From Sphagnum compactum (lineage: Eukaryota > Bryophyta > Sphagnopsida > Sphagnales): a DNA stretch of 64,000 nucleotides. The stretch covers positions 8,951,863-9,015,862 of the forward strand of contig OZ234496.1 in assembly GCA_965153455.1 (NCBI GenBank), in the 5' to 3' direction. The notes under the pieces are model-generated. The model was not told where the DNA came from, made no database searches, and saw only the letters and a program-made list of their open reading frames with translations. Each line of letters opens with the position of its first letter. The first letter of the stretch is position 1. Made by a program: the position numbers and the translations under genes. Positions 11,511 to 23,989 of the stretch are shown here, in pieces.

Positions 11511-12166
11511 CTTCTGTTTATGAGTGCATTTTTGAAGTTTGCATAAACGGAAGGAGAATCTTGAGGAAGAAGATGATCTGCTGCTTGCAAAATGCAGTGC
11601 AGATTGAGCAGCAAGATCTTTTTCCTCAGCTGTTTGCATAATTGACTCAATTCTGAAAATGCTTAGACACTTAGGTCTTGAAACAACAGCAGGGCTCCAT
11701 GTACCCAAGGAAAAGAAAAAGAAAAACATGACCTCCTGTGACAAGATGAGCAACTGAGCTGAAACCTGGGCTTTACAAGAGAAGAAAAGCAAATCTTTAA
11801 AAGCCCAACTTTTTCACCAACAGCTCTAAACTCTCTCTGTACTTGCAACTTTCACTACCAAACTTCAAAGGTTAGTTTCTCGCTCCAACTTGTGAATACC
11901 ACTCAAATCAAGTCTAGAACCCCTCTAGAACCCCTCCACCCTTTGGTGAGGAACTCCAGGACTTTTTTGTGCAATCTAGACTTCCAGCAACATCCTCTGC
12001 ATGTGCCAGCCCTTTTAACACAAACTTTTTTAGGCTGTTCAACAGCCTCTGCTTCAGACAAACAAAAAAGGGGTCTAGGGGTGTCTCTTTCAGGAGGCTA
12101 TCTCCCAGCTCTCCTCCTGCAGCAGCACAGCTGCAGATTCATGATCTAGCTCCAGCATGTTGTCCT

Positions 12167-12203
<37 letters not shown>

Positions 12204-12534
12204 ACTACATTTCAATTATAAGTTTTACATATATACCCAAAATTATGGGGCTGGCTCCAGCCATGAGTACTTGCTGTGGGAAAGCAGCAGATACTGTTGT
12301 CTGGCATTCATTCAAACAATATGCCAAATTTCTGTCAGTCAAAAATCACTGAGTCACTAATAACTTGCGTATATTAAACAAGCTCAATCTGACAGCCTGC
12401 TTTCGCCCTTTTGCAGGACTGCCGGCCTTAACTTAATGATCCACCAGGGAGCAAATCTCGGGGGGGGGGGGGGGGATGTTGAGGGAGAGTTGATCTCTGA
12501 GAGTGATGTATTGTATCTCCTCAGAGTTGGCAGC
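11511..12534. other. 3' flank between two convergent genes
   Basis: No coding signal was found on either strand. The right part presumably carries the ARF 3' UTR (minus strand) and the left part the 3' UTR of the plus-strand gene. It holds a (TC)n run at about 12,170-12,201 and a 16-nt G run at 12,460-12,475. Confidence 0.55.
12170..12201 (+). repeat. (TC)n microsatellite
   Basis: About 16 tandem TC dinucleotides, in the ARF 3' flank. Confidence 0.92.
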
Positions 12535-15500
12535 TTACTGCTGTATGGGTGCTGTGTCAAGGATCTCAAGCTGATCCTGTGTCATCTGTGACACTTCACT
12601 GGGTGACAATATCTTGATTGATCGCACACAGCTCACAAATTCCCTGTTTTTCACAATGCATGCCAGAAATGCAGATTGAACAGTCTTCTGTCAGAATGTG
12701 GGGAAAAAGGCAGTGTATATATTATTACCAGACTGAAAGCAAGCTTGAACTAGAAGATGTACACTATGTAAACAAGCACCGGGTAAAAACCCTAGATGCC
12801 ATCTCCTGGATGACAGGTCTGTCAATTGAACAAGGCTGAACTAACTAAATAAAGCACGGACAGGAGGTGTGAGGGGGTTTGACGAACAGGAGGAGGGACT
12901 TACTCCCATGGATCATCACCAACTAGGAGGGTGTCATTCTCGTGGTCCACAAACACAAGCTGCCAGCCTGATTTGACTGTTTCATCCAGTAATCCTTCCA
13001 AGTTGAACATGCGTGCTAGCTCACTGCGCAGCTCTACATAATTGTGGAAGTTTCTAATGTCCAAAGATCTCCCTGGCATTCCAAGCTTATGAACCTGGAA
13101 GGAGAAGAATTCCATGATATCCACACCAGTCATTGGTAGGTGCCATACTCAAATGCAGCATAAATTTTAAAAGTAAACAATCTTAGATGAGTTATCAATG
13201 CAATTTAATAATAAGCCAACGTTCCTGACCTCTAACAAAGGCATGCAGATTACATGCAAGCTCCCTATGTCTGAAGCTTTTATCTGCAGGAATGGGATTG
13301 GAACTTGAGGTTTTTACCTTGGTGAAGGTGCGCAGAGGTTGTGCAGCTTGCATGGAAGGCCATGCAGCAGCAGAGTTTCGCTGGTATAACCCATTGTCAT
13401 CCAAGCCTCCACTACCAACAACCCCAGATGCAATGTCTGCTGTGGCAGGTTGACAAAATGAGCCTGGCAGCATGTTGTTGCCAGGAAATGTATTTTGCTG
13501 CTCCTTGGTTTTACTTGTGCTGGTAAGGGGTGCTGATGCACTCAGAGGTTGTCCAAAGAGGAGATTGCTGCGGTCTGCTTGCAACTGATCCGCATCCTGG
13601 TCGTTCTGCCTAAACCCCAGAGGTGGAAGTTCAGCTAGGCCAGGCTGAACACCAGTTTCGCTGTGTTGTGGATGTGTGAATGGGGGGCCATTCACTTGAG
13701 GAGAGGGTGAAGTGTCCACTTGACCCATTCGAGCAGGTAACATAGGCTGTCCCGGATCTGCTTGGTTCTGGGTTCGTATTGTAGAAAACCAGGGTGCAGA
13801 CACCTGCCACACCAGATGTCCTGGTGTTAGTCATCTGCAGGGAATGGGACAGACAAGGGAAAAAGAACAGGCAGTTGAAAAACAAGTACTGGGTAGTTTT
13901 CCTACCTGCCGGTCTTGCACCATAAGCTCAGACCCATGTATAGGGTTCTGCATTGTGCTCTGGCTTGGGGCCAACATGTTGAAAAACTGGTCATTTTCAC
14001 TTATTGGGCTGCTGCTCTGGGCTCTCCCAAGCATGCCCTGCAAAGAAAACGAGGAGGAACCCATCTGTAGGTCTGATTCACAATAGCTTGAGGCTTGCCT
14101 CATAGAGCACGCCAAATTCATTTCTGACTGTGGTCCACTAAATGAAAGTTGGAGAAGGGGGCCAGGGGCATCAACCATTCGATGAGTGGACGGTTGGTTT
14201 TGTTGCTGTTGAGCTTGAGATTGCTGTTGATGGAAATGCAACTGTGGTGATGACAAAGGGTGGTGAAGTTGCTTTGACTCTCCAGTTCGGATTTCTTGAA
14301 GGGCCTCTGCAGCCAGTGCTCGGTAAAGTTCATTTTGTGAGGATGCAACTGCTGAATCCACCCTTTGCTGAGATGGCAGCATCCAAATGGACTCCATGGC
14401 TGGGTTGTGGAAGTTGAGCGTGCCTAGAGAGTCACTTCCATCTGCCCACATTTGCGACTTCTTCAGTAATGATTCAATGTCCTCCTCTTCACCTGCACCC
14501 AGAGCTACAATACAATCAGCAACTAAAAGAAGTAGCTGTGCCAACTATGCCATCACTCCCAAATACCTGTCATTGATATTTGTAGTGTTCAGACCTGAAT
14601 CATGGACCTTACCTCTGCTTTCACGAGTACGCTTGGATCTTAGAGCAAGCGGAGGGGGGCACAAAAGGAACGGTGTGGTCAGAGGTTCAATATCCCAAAC
14701 TGACACCCGCTGTTGTCTTTCACCTGCAGTAGACTCATCCCATCCAACCTGTCCCAGATTGTAGAACAACACATCCACAAGTCAGAATATCCTGACCTTT
14801 TCTCCAACACAGGGTACAGGAAATGTAGCCTCTCTCTCTATACCAGGTACTGTGTCATCAATTCCTTTTGAATGTCAACCAAGCAGAATCTTTGGCATAA
14901 CATCCCGAGCAGCGAACATGAAGCAACACAACCATTTTGTCAACATTGTCACTGGGTTCAGATTGGACCTACCTTGAGGGAGCGCCAGTCTGACTTTGGC
15001 CACCTGATGGGATCAAGGTCTTCTATCCCAGTGATAGTGCCCATATATCTGCAACTTTGAAGTCAAATGTGTCAGGAGAGCTTTATTATAGATTGGAAAC
15101 ACAAAGCAAGCAAGGAACATGGACAAGGAGAAATTTGACAGAAACAGGTCAAAAGTGTTCAAATTTCTCAGTATTGGAAGGAAAGATTGAACGGGTGCTC
15201 GCTCACCTTCGAACACTAGATTCTTCAGTCTCAAACACCATTCGGAAACGCATGCCGACATTAACTTGAGTGCGCAGTGCCTTCTGATATTTGGCAACTG
15301 GGATGACAAACTCTGATGGACTTTGCCTGAAACAGAGGACAAATGTGAGATTTAGAAGAAACCACTCTCATCTTACTGACTATAATATGAAGATGGAAGT
15401 GAGGACAGAAGAATCTGACAAGATTATGCTCAACACTCTTCTGATTTCTTGCCATCCACAGCTCCAGGTAATGTACCTTGGGTTGTAGAAGATTGTGAAA

Positions 15501-18088
15501 CGGCTGTTAGTGGTTGCAGCATGATTGGCAGCAGCTAGGACACCGATATGCATGCTATCACTGGATAGCACTGATGATGGCATAATTGTCTGCTGTCTGT
15601 GAATGCGTCTGATTCCCAACAAAAGCTGACCCTTGTCGTCCCTGTGTTTGCAATCAAAAGATTGTTCATGGTCAGGACAAAAGTGAACCAAATGCATGCC
15701 AAACTAGTTGCAATGGATGAGATAAAAAGATAAAGTCTGCTACCTTATGAACAGTACTGAGTCACCTGCTTGCAGTCTCTTAGCACTCACAAATACACTC
15801 CACCCTGTAGTGAGAAGATGCCTACGTGGCTGGCCTGTAGCCACAGAACAAAGTACAATCTTAGATCATATTGTTTTTACACCACCTCTCTTCATATCAT
15901 GGCCACTGAAATGTCTGCAGTCATTGATCAAGGTTTCAAAAGTGGCTTTGCAGCAAAGATCATGAGGGAAGAAAAGCAAGCTGAAAACATTGCTCTCACC
16001 TCGGTAAATGTGACGAAAATGCCATTCCTGATCATGTAGGTCCCTGGCTATGAGCTCCTGTGCTGGTGGCTGCTGTGAGTAATCCTGGAAGTTCAAGCAT
16101 AACCATGTTTTGGGTGTTCATGGCTCTAGAGGTTTTTGCAAAGAAAAAAAGCTTAAACAACAAGCTGTAAGTATGTTCCATGATGTACAAGGCTAATATG
16201 TTGTTCAAAACCGACATGCACCAGGAGATAATGGAAAGACAAATGTGTCACACATGCATGGGCCACAATGCAAACATACCAAAGGTGGAAAGACTTTCTC
16301 TGCAGCACGTCGAGGAACTGAAAAGCCACCATGAGTGCTGGTATCACTTGCAGTCAAGATCTTGCAAAAGTACTCTGTTGGCTGTTTGTTAGGCTTGGGA
16401 TAATCTTCACTGAGCAATGGATCCTTCTGTTGCTGCAAGGGCATATATATATGTGCATAATAATCAGCTCATTGGAACTTCAACCCTGACACTCACACAA
16501 GCAATTGACAAAGCATCTGCACACACTGGAAGGCAATATAGAAGAAGGGGAAATGATACTAATGAATTGGGCCTTAGCAGAGGAACAAAACGCCCAACTG
16601 TAGGACTGTGACTGGAGAAAGAGTATGATCTACATTTCAACATTGACATCCCTGACACAACAACTCAGAAGAAACCTTTGAAACTAAGATCCACCACCCT
16701 CATCAGGCCATGCTCATGGAGCCACCACAATCAGAGCCCTTGACATGGCTCCATGAGTGTGGAATTGAAGCCTCTTCCTCTAGGTTTTGTAGATACTATC
16801 TCCTTTTGGAAGTGGGCTGTATATCTCTTTGCACCACTGTTTACCTTGGGAGGTCATCCATCCAGGTGAGACTACTTTTCAGCCTGAGGCTCATTTAGAC
16901 TTTTGTAGTTTTATAAAGCATCTGGTGGGTATTCACCATAGCTAGGCAGAACAAGACAACAACCTTCATGCTTAAGTTGCAAAGAACAAGTAGTTACTTA
17001 CAGAAGCATGCAATGGTATCAGGGTCATCTGCGCATACACTTCATCTGTTTCCAAATCAGCCTGCAAAAACACCATATCAGACACTGAAAAAAGGGCAGT
17101 TTTAGAGCTCAAGACTAAATAAAAGAGGTGTCACTTGTGCAAATCAAGACCTCCTGAAGAAGCAGAAACAGGAAACAGGGATATTACTTACACATTGACA
17201 TGCTTGGACTAAAGGTGAGTGAGTGTGCAAGACATGCATGGTGTCCCCAAAAAAAAACAACAAAACAAAATCGCTGCTTGGGAATCATATCCATACATGA
17301 AGGGTGACATTGTCCAGCAGACAGATGAGCCGTGAAGGAAGGTTGGGATAGTTTGGGATATGAGCATCCAACTCCTTCTGTGTTGATGCTGTCACCTACC
17401 CATCAAAATAAAAATAAAATAGCCATCAACATGAATGAATCAAAAACATCTTCACAAAAAATCACCTGTTTTCAGCTGCACAAAAGGACAAGCTACTGGA
17501 ATTTCTAAAAGGAAAAAAAGTCCTTCAACCCAAATGAAGGACTGGGGGGGAGTGGGTGGGGCACCCAGTTTTCACCTGCTCAGTGTGTCCTTGGGGAAAA
17601 TATACAACACAGCTACCAACTGGTGGTAGTGAAACCAAGGGCCCAGCACAGGCATGCCACAGTTCTGAGTTCAGACATCTTCTCTCTGCTTTCAATGAAG
17701 AACAACGACACACCATCAACATTTGTCAGATAGATTACCTGAAGAGTAGAACTTTGTATCTCAACATGATGGCAGTCAAGACTGAGCCTTCCTGAGTCCC
17801 TCCCTCCCTCCTAAACTTCTTTCTCTGATTGAGTTGAGTAATAAGGTGCACAATGAACACAGGACGTGCACAATTCACGATTTCCTCATGGCGATGAATC
17901 GATCTGATATCTCGACTAGACAGATCCTTACGGTTTCTAGATCCGTGAAGGAGATGATGCTGCGGCTATGCACACGCGAGCCACCAACGGGGGGGCTCCC
18001 AACAAAGCTTAAGATGGAACTTTGCTGCGAGGAAAAATATACCTTGATCCATCGATGGAGGGGAATAGCTCGAGGCTGACAGCCTCAT
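12535..18088 (-). CDS. ARF6/8-like: Auxin response factor, class A, ARF6/ARF8-like
   Basis: ARFs bind TGTCNN auxin-response elements in the nucleus and are held in check by Aux/IAA proteins. Fifteen coding exons give 837 residues with every splice phase consistent: 18088-18043, 17685-17576, 17395-17297, 17061-17002, 16432-16280, 16084-16000, 15834-15744, 15641-15477, 15326-15207, 15048-14973, 14748-14613, 14492-13906, 13803-13318, 13094-12904, 12643-12535 (stop TAA 12535-12537). The short first exon reads [15 protein letters not shown], like ARF6 (MRLS...). B3 DNA-binding domain is at about 126-230 ([23 protein letters not shown]); the ARF ancillary domain at about 252-336; a Gln-rich activator-type middle at about 382-733; PB1 at about 735-820 with its invariant Lys 741 and acidic face ([14 protein letters not shown]). 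The middle region ([22 protein letters not shown]) and PB1 resemble ARF6/8 rather than ARF5/7/19. It is slightly shorter than Arabidopsis ARF6. Confidence 0.96.
12955..12975 (-). promoter_or_regulatory. miR167 target site in ARF exon 14
   Basis: On the ARF mRNA the 21 nt over codons 779-785 (K-S-G-W-Q-L-V) contain ATCAGGCTGGCAGCTTGT, identical to the core of the known miR167 site in Arabidopsis ARF6/ARF8. It differs from the Arabidopsis 21-mer at only the first and third positions, which face the 3' end of the microRNA. Pairing across the central cleavage region is kept. The same bases encode a conserved part of the PB1 domain. miR167 cleavage of ARF6/8 mRNAs is established; that it happens here is inferred. 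Confidence 0.88.
13804..13834 (-). other. Alternative splice acceptor before ARF exon 13
   Basis: The frame-preserving acceptor is GGTGTGGCAG at 13,804. It is preceded by a good plant branch sequence, ACTAAC. A second acceptor, CCCTGCAG, lies 31 nt upstream, so that the exon would begin at 13,834. Its pyrimidine tract is better, but its use shifts the frame and leads to a stop at about 13,631, removing PB1. Confidence 0.5.
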
Positions 18089-20300
18089 CGGAGGACAAGA
18101 ATACATCAGGGACTGCCGTAGTTACGCTCCCAATTCAAGGAGAGAAGGATAGGACGGGAAGAAACCGCTTTGGGAATAGGAGTAGGAACAAGCTCTCCTT
18201 CTAACTCGCTATAATAAGCTCCGGCAAGAGAAAACCACCACCACTTCTTCTTATCCGATGCAGCACTGTAGCAGATATCTATTATCTATCTATCTATCTA
18301 CCTACTGGAACACTATTACTGCTCCATCTCCATTTTCCACGCACTCAAACAGATTCAGCTCTCTGGCAAACTAGATCTTAATCTTTGACCTCTCCAACAT
18401 GACATCCGCGCCCGATCTGCACAGAACCACAAAACAACGGCGATCATGAGAGAGAGAGAGAGAGAGCTCGGAGGCGGAGTCCACCCCGTGGCAACCGTTT
18501 TGCTCCCCCATGGCAAGCAACCTGCTGCTTCAAGGTCTATCCTCTTATTATCTTTACATAAAATGTTCCACCTGATAGCATTGCATAATAGATTTTCCTC
18601 CAATTCCAGGTCTGTAAGAAGAAAAAGAACCGAATGCTTTTATTTGCAGCAAACAAACATCGCCTCATCATCAAACTGTTCACGAATTCAGGGGCACGAA
18701 GCCGAGGATGTGTCTGGTGCACTGCAAGGGTTATGAGAAACTACGAGTAACGCCATGATGCGCGGCGCATTCCCCCCCCCCCCCCCCCCCCGGCCGGGAT
18801 TTCGGCACTCTGTAGTTTCTATTACTTGGATGCAAAGCAAAACGTCCAGAGCAGTACGGTTGCAGTTGCAGATCCTCCTCACGCGACAACGTCGTCAGGA
18901 GGAGTCAGGAGTCACAATAGATAGACAATAGCTAGAGCCAGCTCCGGAATTCGACAAGACGCCATCGCCATAGCCACTATTATTATGATTTTCCTTTCCT
19001 CAGCTTCCAAAAGTCCAGGTAGCTTACCTTCCTCAGCTTCATGTGATACCACAACGCCTGGATGCGCGTCACAGGCTCATGTTCATGACGAGGAGCTGCC
19101 TAAGGTCGCCGTCTACGTCTAAAGAAGAAAAAAAAGATGCAGGAACTAAGGTTGTAAAAGCTTCATCCCTACATGCATGATGTCGGAACTTCAAAAGCTT
19201 CACAAAAGAAGACATATGTCTTACCAGCTTCCAAAGTGCCAAGGCCACGAGAGAACGTATTGCCAGATTCAAGCCGCTGCTGCTGCTGCCACATGAACAT
19301 CCACGCTTGTTGAATACGATTTTCAAGTCCTCTCTAGAGCGTGAAAGAGTCGGATGAGCGCCACAGCTGCTCCTGAGGTTTGATGCAGCAGGCCAATACT
19401 TGGACTAGATGCGATAAAAGGTCTTCACAAGGAACTCGATAAAAATAAACTTACAAGTCTGTCTTCCGGTTTGATGTAACACGCAAACTTTGAATCCAAA
19501 TCTGTTTGAATTAACTCCGCCTCCCCGCCTACTACTTACGCATATCGATGAAGTCCAAAGCTCAAGCGATAGAACAAAAACACAGTTAAAATTAACGAAC
19601 TGAGAGACTCTTCTTCTTCGTCTTCGCAAGATTACAGAGAAGCACTCCTCTCGCGAGGAGCAACAATCCACCGATCCTCCACTTCCAGCTCTCCTGAACT
19701 AAAACACCAAAAAAGAAAAAACCAAGAAACAAAACAAAACAAAACCAAAAATAAGCAGAAACAAAACCAAAACAGAAGAAAAAAATCTTATGAAACAGAT
19801 TCGCTACTCCTATTCCCCAGGATTTCCTCTCTCACACAACAACAGACCGAAAACGAAATGATTTCCGCTACTAAGATATGGAAATCAGACTAAACCAAAC
19901 CAGAAAAACAAAGAAACAAAAAGTAGAAACAAAAAAAGCCTAAGCAAGGAAGCAAGCTCCGCAAAATACTGCGTGCTCAGAGGAGGGCGAAAGAAAGGAA
20001 GTCCAAAGCAAAACAAGTCGATGCAGCGACCATTATATGTGCTGCGACGGATTTCGCGACGACACGATTCCGAGAGAGAGAGAGGCGTGGTGGTGCAGCA
20101 GGCAGGAAGGAAGGAAGAAAGAAAGAAAGAAAGAAAGACAAAGCAAGAGAGAGAAAGAGAAATGCGCACGCAGGCAGGCAGCAGACCACAGTTAAAGAAA
20201 CCAAGGCAGGAAAGAAAGAGAGAGAAAGAGAACCCACCTAGATACCTACCTGTAGGTACCACTACACCACCTAAACCCACCTAGGCGGTCCCAGCTAGTG
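18089..20300 (-). promoter_or_regulatory. ARF 5' leader and promoter region
   Basis: Upstream of the ARF start codon the DNA is richer in GC and contains pyrimidine runs on the gene strand: (TC)n at about 18,447-18,466 and (TTTC)n at about 20,110-20,140. Such runs are common in plant leaders and core promoters. It also contains (TATC)n at about 18,280-18,302 and a 20-nt C run at 18,772-18,791. ARF genes often have a long leader with an intron, so part of this is probably transcribed. No single transcription start or TATA can be fixed. Open frames here on either strand are low complexity. Confidence 0.5.
20097..20145 (+). repeat. GGAA/GAAA microsatellite
   Basis: Compound tetranucleotide run (GGCAGGAAGGAAGGAAGAAA followed by repeated GAAA) in the ARF upstream region. 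Confidence 0.85.
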
Positions 20301-23300
20301 TGTACCGGTCCTCCCCCCCCCCCCCCTCCTCTTTGAGTTAAAGTCACTTGTCGGGTTTTGGCCCCACCTCCATCAGTGCGGTCGGCTGGTTCTTCTTCAC
20401 CCCCATCCCTCCTTCCTTCCCTCATGGGTGGAATTTTCTTGAACCGCTAAAAGACCACCACCCACCCCCCAAACAGCCCTCTCCAACCCCCCCCCCCCGC
20501 CCCCAAACAAAAAGAAGGCCAATAAACACAGAAATCAACCAACCCCAAATAAACTACATATTTTTCCTTTGGTTTCCAAAGTGCCACCAATTCTTCCCAC
20601 CCTCAAATGGGTCTTAAAATAAAAAAATGGAAAAAACAACTGGGGTTTAATTGATGCAAGGAAAAACTGTAAGAACGACCCCCCTTTGGTTTTGGTGCAA
20701 ACTTGTCAGAAATGATTTTCTCGTGTGTGCACGGTAGTAGAAGTACTACTCGTAGTACCATGTATTGTGGGGTCTGGTTTTTTTTAATGAAAAAAATTAT
20801 GGAAAACAGAAAAGGGGGGGCGGAGGTGCGCAAGCAAAAAGTGGTAGTCAAAATTTGGAAACTTTTGGCATAAAAAAGTGTTAAAAAAATGGGGTCCAAA
20901 CTAAGCTACTTTTTGATGCAAGCACTCTCACAAGTTAAATGTGGCGTGGTCTGCGCTCTGAGCGAGAGAGAGAGGCCATGTCTTTAGGTATTTTTTTAAT
21001 TTTGGTTTAATTTCCCAAAATCGAATTAAATTGTCCAAGTTCTATGTAATATTAGTACTAATTTTTTCTCTCCACCACCCCCCCAAAAAAAAAACTAACC
21101 CCCCAAACTTAACTTTAGATTTTAGTGCTAGTCAAATATGCACAACTTTGGTTTTTGTGCTACATTTTCTTGTGTTCACTCTCTGCACAATACTTTTTGA
21201 AGTTTGTTCTATGGATAAGTCTTCGGTTAGTGGACCTTTTATTTTCTTTTTTTGGGGTGAGGAGGGCATTGATGTAGTGGGGGTGTGGATAGCTTTCCCC
21301 CACTAAAAGAGCACCCTAGTGAACAATGGTTTTGTTTTGGGAAAAGAGTGTTGTAGGTGTAGTAAGTTAGTTCTTTTTTGTCTTGTTGTCTTGTAAAGGT
21401 TTTTTGTTTTTTCAAAAAACAGTTTTTGTAATAAGTTTTTGTGTCATGTGACCAATCAGTTTGAGATCTTTTTTTTTTTAATACTTTTTTTTTTTGGAAG
21501 GCCTTGTTATGTACAGAAGAACTCATCACCTATGGTGTCATTTGTTATTTAATTCTTTGGGAATAAAAAGAGAAGCATGCGGGATAAATTTTTCTATTGA
21601 AAGTAAAAGGAAAACTTAAATTGGAATGGGACAAATTATGAGACCCCTTTTCTTTTTATTTTTTTAAACGAGTTGATCAATAAATAATAATCTATGAAGA
21701 AAAATGTGAATGTTTTTTTTTGGCCAAAGTAACAAAAGAAAAAGAAAGCCACATTATGCAAAAACTAATTACCTACCGAGGGTGGGTGAATGCACCCTAT
21801 CTCAAAATTAGCTTGTTTGAACTAAGCTTTTAGTTGCAATGTAGGGCTATAAATGTAATAGTGAAATAAGGGTGTACTAAGTGAGCAAGCATAGTCAATT
21901 TGACAAAAAAATTGTTTTATAAGTGGGTTTTAAATGCACACGGTTATATAGATAGAGGCAAAGTCCATTTGCTCCCCACTTTTGGTTTTTGTTGGTGCCA
22001 GGAAAGCCCAAACTCGAGTGGTGGGGGGGGGGGGGGAGAAGGAAAGCAGAAATCGACAAATTGGCATCCAATCGAGTATTATTCACATGTATACGACAAG
22101 ACTACCTAGTTGCATTGGTACAAGAAGACAACAAGGGGAGCCCCCAAGGTTGTAATACTTATTCTTCTATTTACAATTAAATACAAGGGTGGGGGGGGGG
22201 AAGGGGGGGGTGTGTTATGTTTGTGGGGTACGGTATTAGGTAGTCCAAAGCAAGCTAGCGTGAGAAAGAGTGCCTTCGCTTTTGGGCCAGGGCAAATTGA
22301 CCCCCACCACATTGGGATCATGGTAAAAATCCCAAAACCTATTTAAATGGCCATATTAGGCCCAAAAATTATTCATTTGAACTCAGGGACCCTGATTTTT
22401 ACACTATGGAGATCATATTTATAAATATTTAAAATATTTTTGTAAGCAATTTAAATCGGTTTGGGGGTTTTTCCCATGATCCCAATGTCGGGGTCGATTC
22501 GCCTTGGCTTCGCTTTTGGTGCATGTATATGAAGGTTGTAAGTAGATTACACGAAGGTGAGGAAGAGAGAAAGCTCGCTTTTTTTTCCGACCGAATGAGG
22601 TCTCTTTTTGCTTCCCCCTATCCAATGTATTTAGGTCTCCTTGCTTCCCATATCCAATATATTTTGGAGTGTGTAAAATAATGGTACCAAACACAAATGT
22701 GGGCTCCGTCCGTCCGTCTCTTCCTCGGTCTTGATTGTCTTGGACTTGGTTTTAGGGTTTTAAGGTACTTTGAAAAGTCCTTTGATCCAGCACAAGGAAA
22801 AAAATTAATAATAATTAAAAAAAATTAATTGCCTTTCAGTTATTTTCCGTGTGCCCGGTTGGCTGGCCGGTCAGGCAGCCGGCTTTCCCCCGGTGGGCTG
22901 CTTGCCTGCCGACCTGCCACAATCAGAAGTTCAAAAATTGCATCAACAACTCCTTGGATTAGGTTGTCAGATTACGTACTCATAATAATAATTCTTAACC
23001 CCCCTGTGTGATAGATAGTCGTATGTGTGGTTTGAAGGTTCGATTAATTCCCAGTCATAATTTGTCATTTTCATGTTTCTCGGTGGGTTCAGTTGGCTTT
23101 GGCTTGGTTTTTTTCCTTTGTATGAACTAGTTTTTCTGCATCAGCAGAAGGAGGAGGAGTCCTCGGAGGGGTGCAGTTGTCAGAATACAAGTCATCCCGT
23201 ACCATACCCGATGATGCTATTTGAGCTTTGGTGGGCGGTGGCTATGGGTGTTCGTTGTTCCCAGCAAGCCAAAGCTGACTCTCTCCCCTTGCCAGTAGTT

Positions 23301-23989
23301 ACGGTTTCACCTAATTACATGTGAACATTAGGTGTGAGAATAATACACACGGTCTGAAAAATGTGTCACTCGGGGATGGGCAAGTTTGATGGCAATTGTT
23401 TTTTTTTCTTCCTTTTCCCCCCCCCTTCTGGGTTCCTCCATTCGCATTTCTACATCATTTTAGCTTATGTCGATTCAGCATCCAAGCCACCTTCAAAAGT
23501 CACTTCCAACTCCCGAGCTGCTTTTTTTTTTCCTCACTACATGACTCACCATTCGTTCCTACTAGGTCGTAATGCAACAGGAAGGAAGGTCCATTTTGGA
23601 TCTATATCATCGGTTTTCATCATGAGCCCACCCAAGAAGTTACACCCGTAAAAGGAAGCAGTTTCATCCACGAACAAAGGCACCATTCTTATTAATTTTG
23701 GTACGACCAAACAAGCATGGTAAATTGCTCCTTTTTAAGGTATAGAGTGTTTGGGTGCGCAGTTTTCATTATCTTTTTCACCCTCATCAAACCAGTAATT
23801 TTTTGTGGTGAAGTTTTGTCACTTTCTGAAAAAAATTATGTTTTTAAAAAAAAAGGAAATATTCTGTCACAAAATTCCTTGTTATTTTGAAAAAAAGGAT
23901 TTTTTATTATAAATATTCCTACAATATGAAAGTGTGCTTAAGATTTTTTGACTTTCATATTTTGAAATATTGTCAAACTTGGTTGCTAT
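20301..23989. other. Gene-poor spacer with C/G homopolymer runs
   Basis: No gene recognised. The stretch has several mono-C or mono-G runs (about 20,317-20,328, 20,490-20,498, 22,020-22,035, 22,191-22,209) and T/A runs. The segments near 22,265-22,330 and 22,470-22,530 share an inverted GATCCCAATG motif, suggesting a small inverted repeat. The open frames all reduce to low-complexity translations. Confidence 0.5.

Noticed and set aside
13834-13885. ARF exon 13 beginning at the upstream acceptor as the main model
   Set aside because: It shifts the frame and loses the conserved NLLFG segment and PB1. The downstream acceptor keeps phase 0 and the family sequence.
13844-14764. Plus-strand open frames (80-125 residues) opposite the ARF gene
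   Set aside because: They are antisense shadows of ARF exons 11-13, whose minus-strand reading has family motifs and consistent splice phases.
19973-20284. 103-residue plus-strand frame rich in Arg, Lys and Glu
   Set aside because: It is the translation of a GAAA/GAGA microsatellite in the ARF upstream region; both strands are open there for the same reason.
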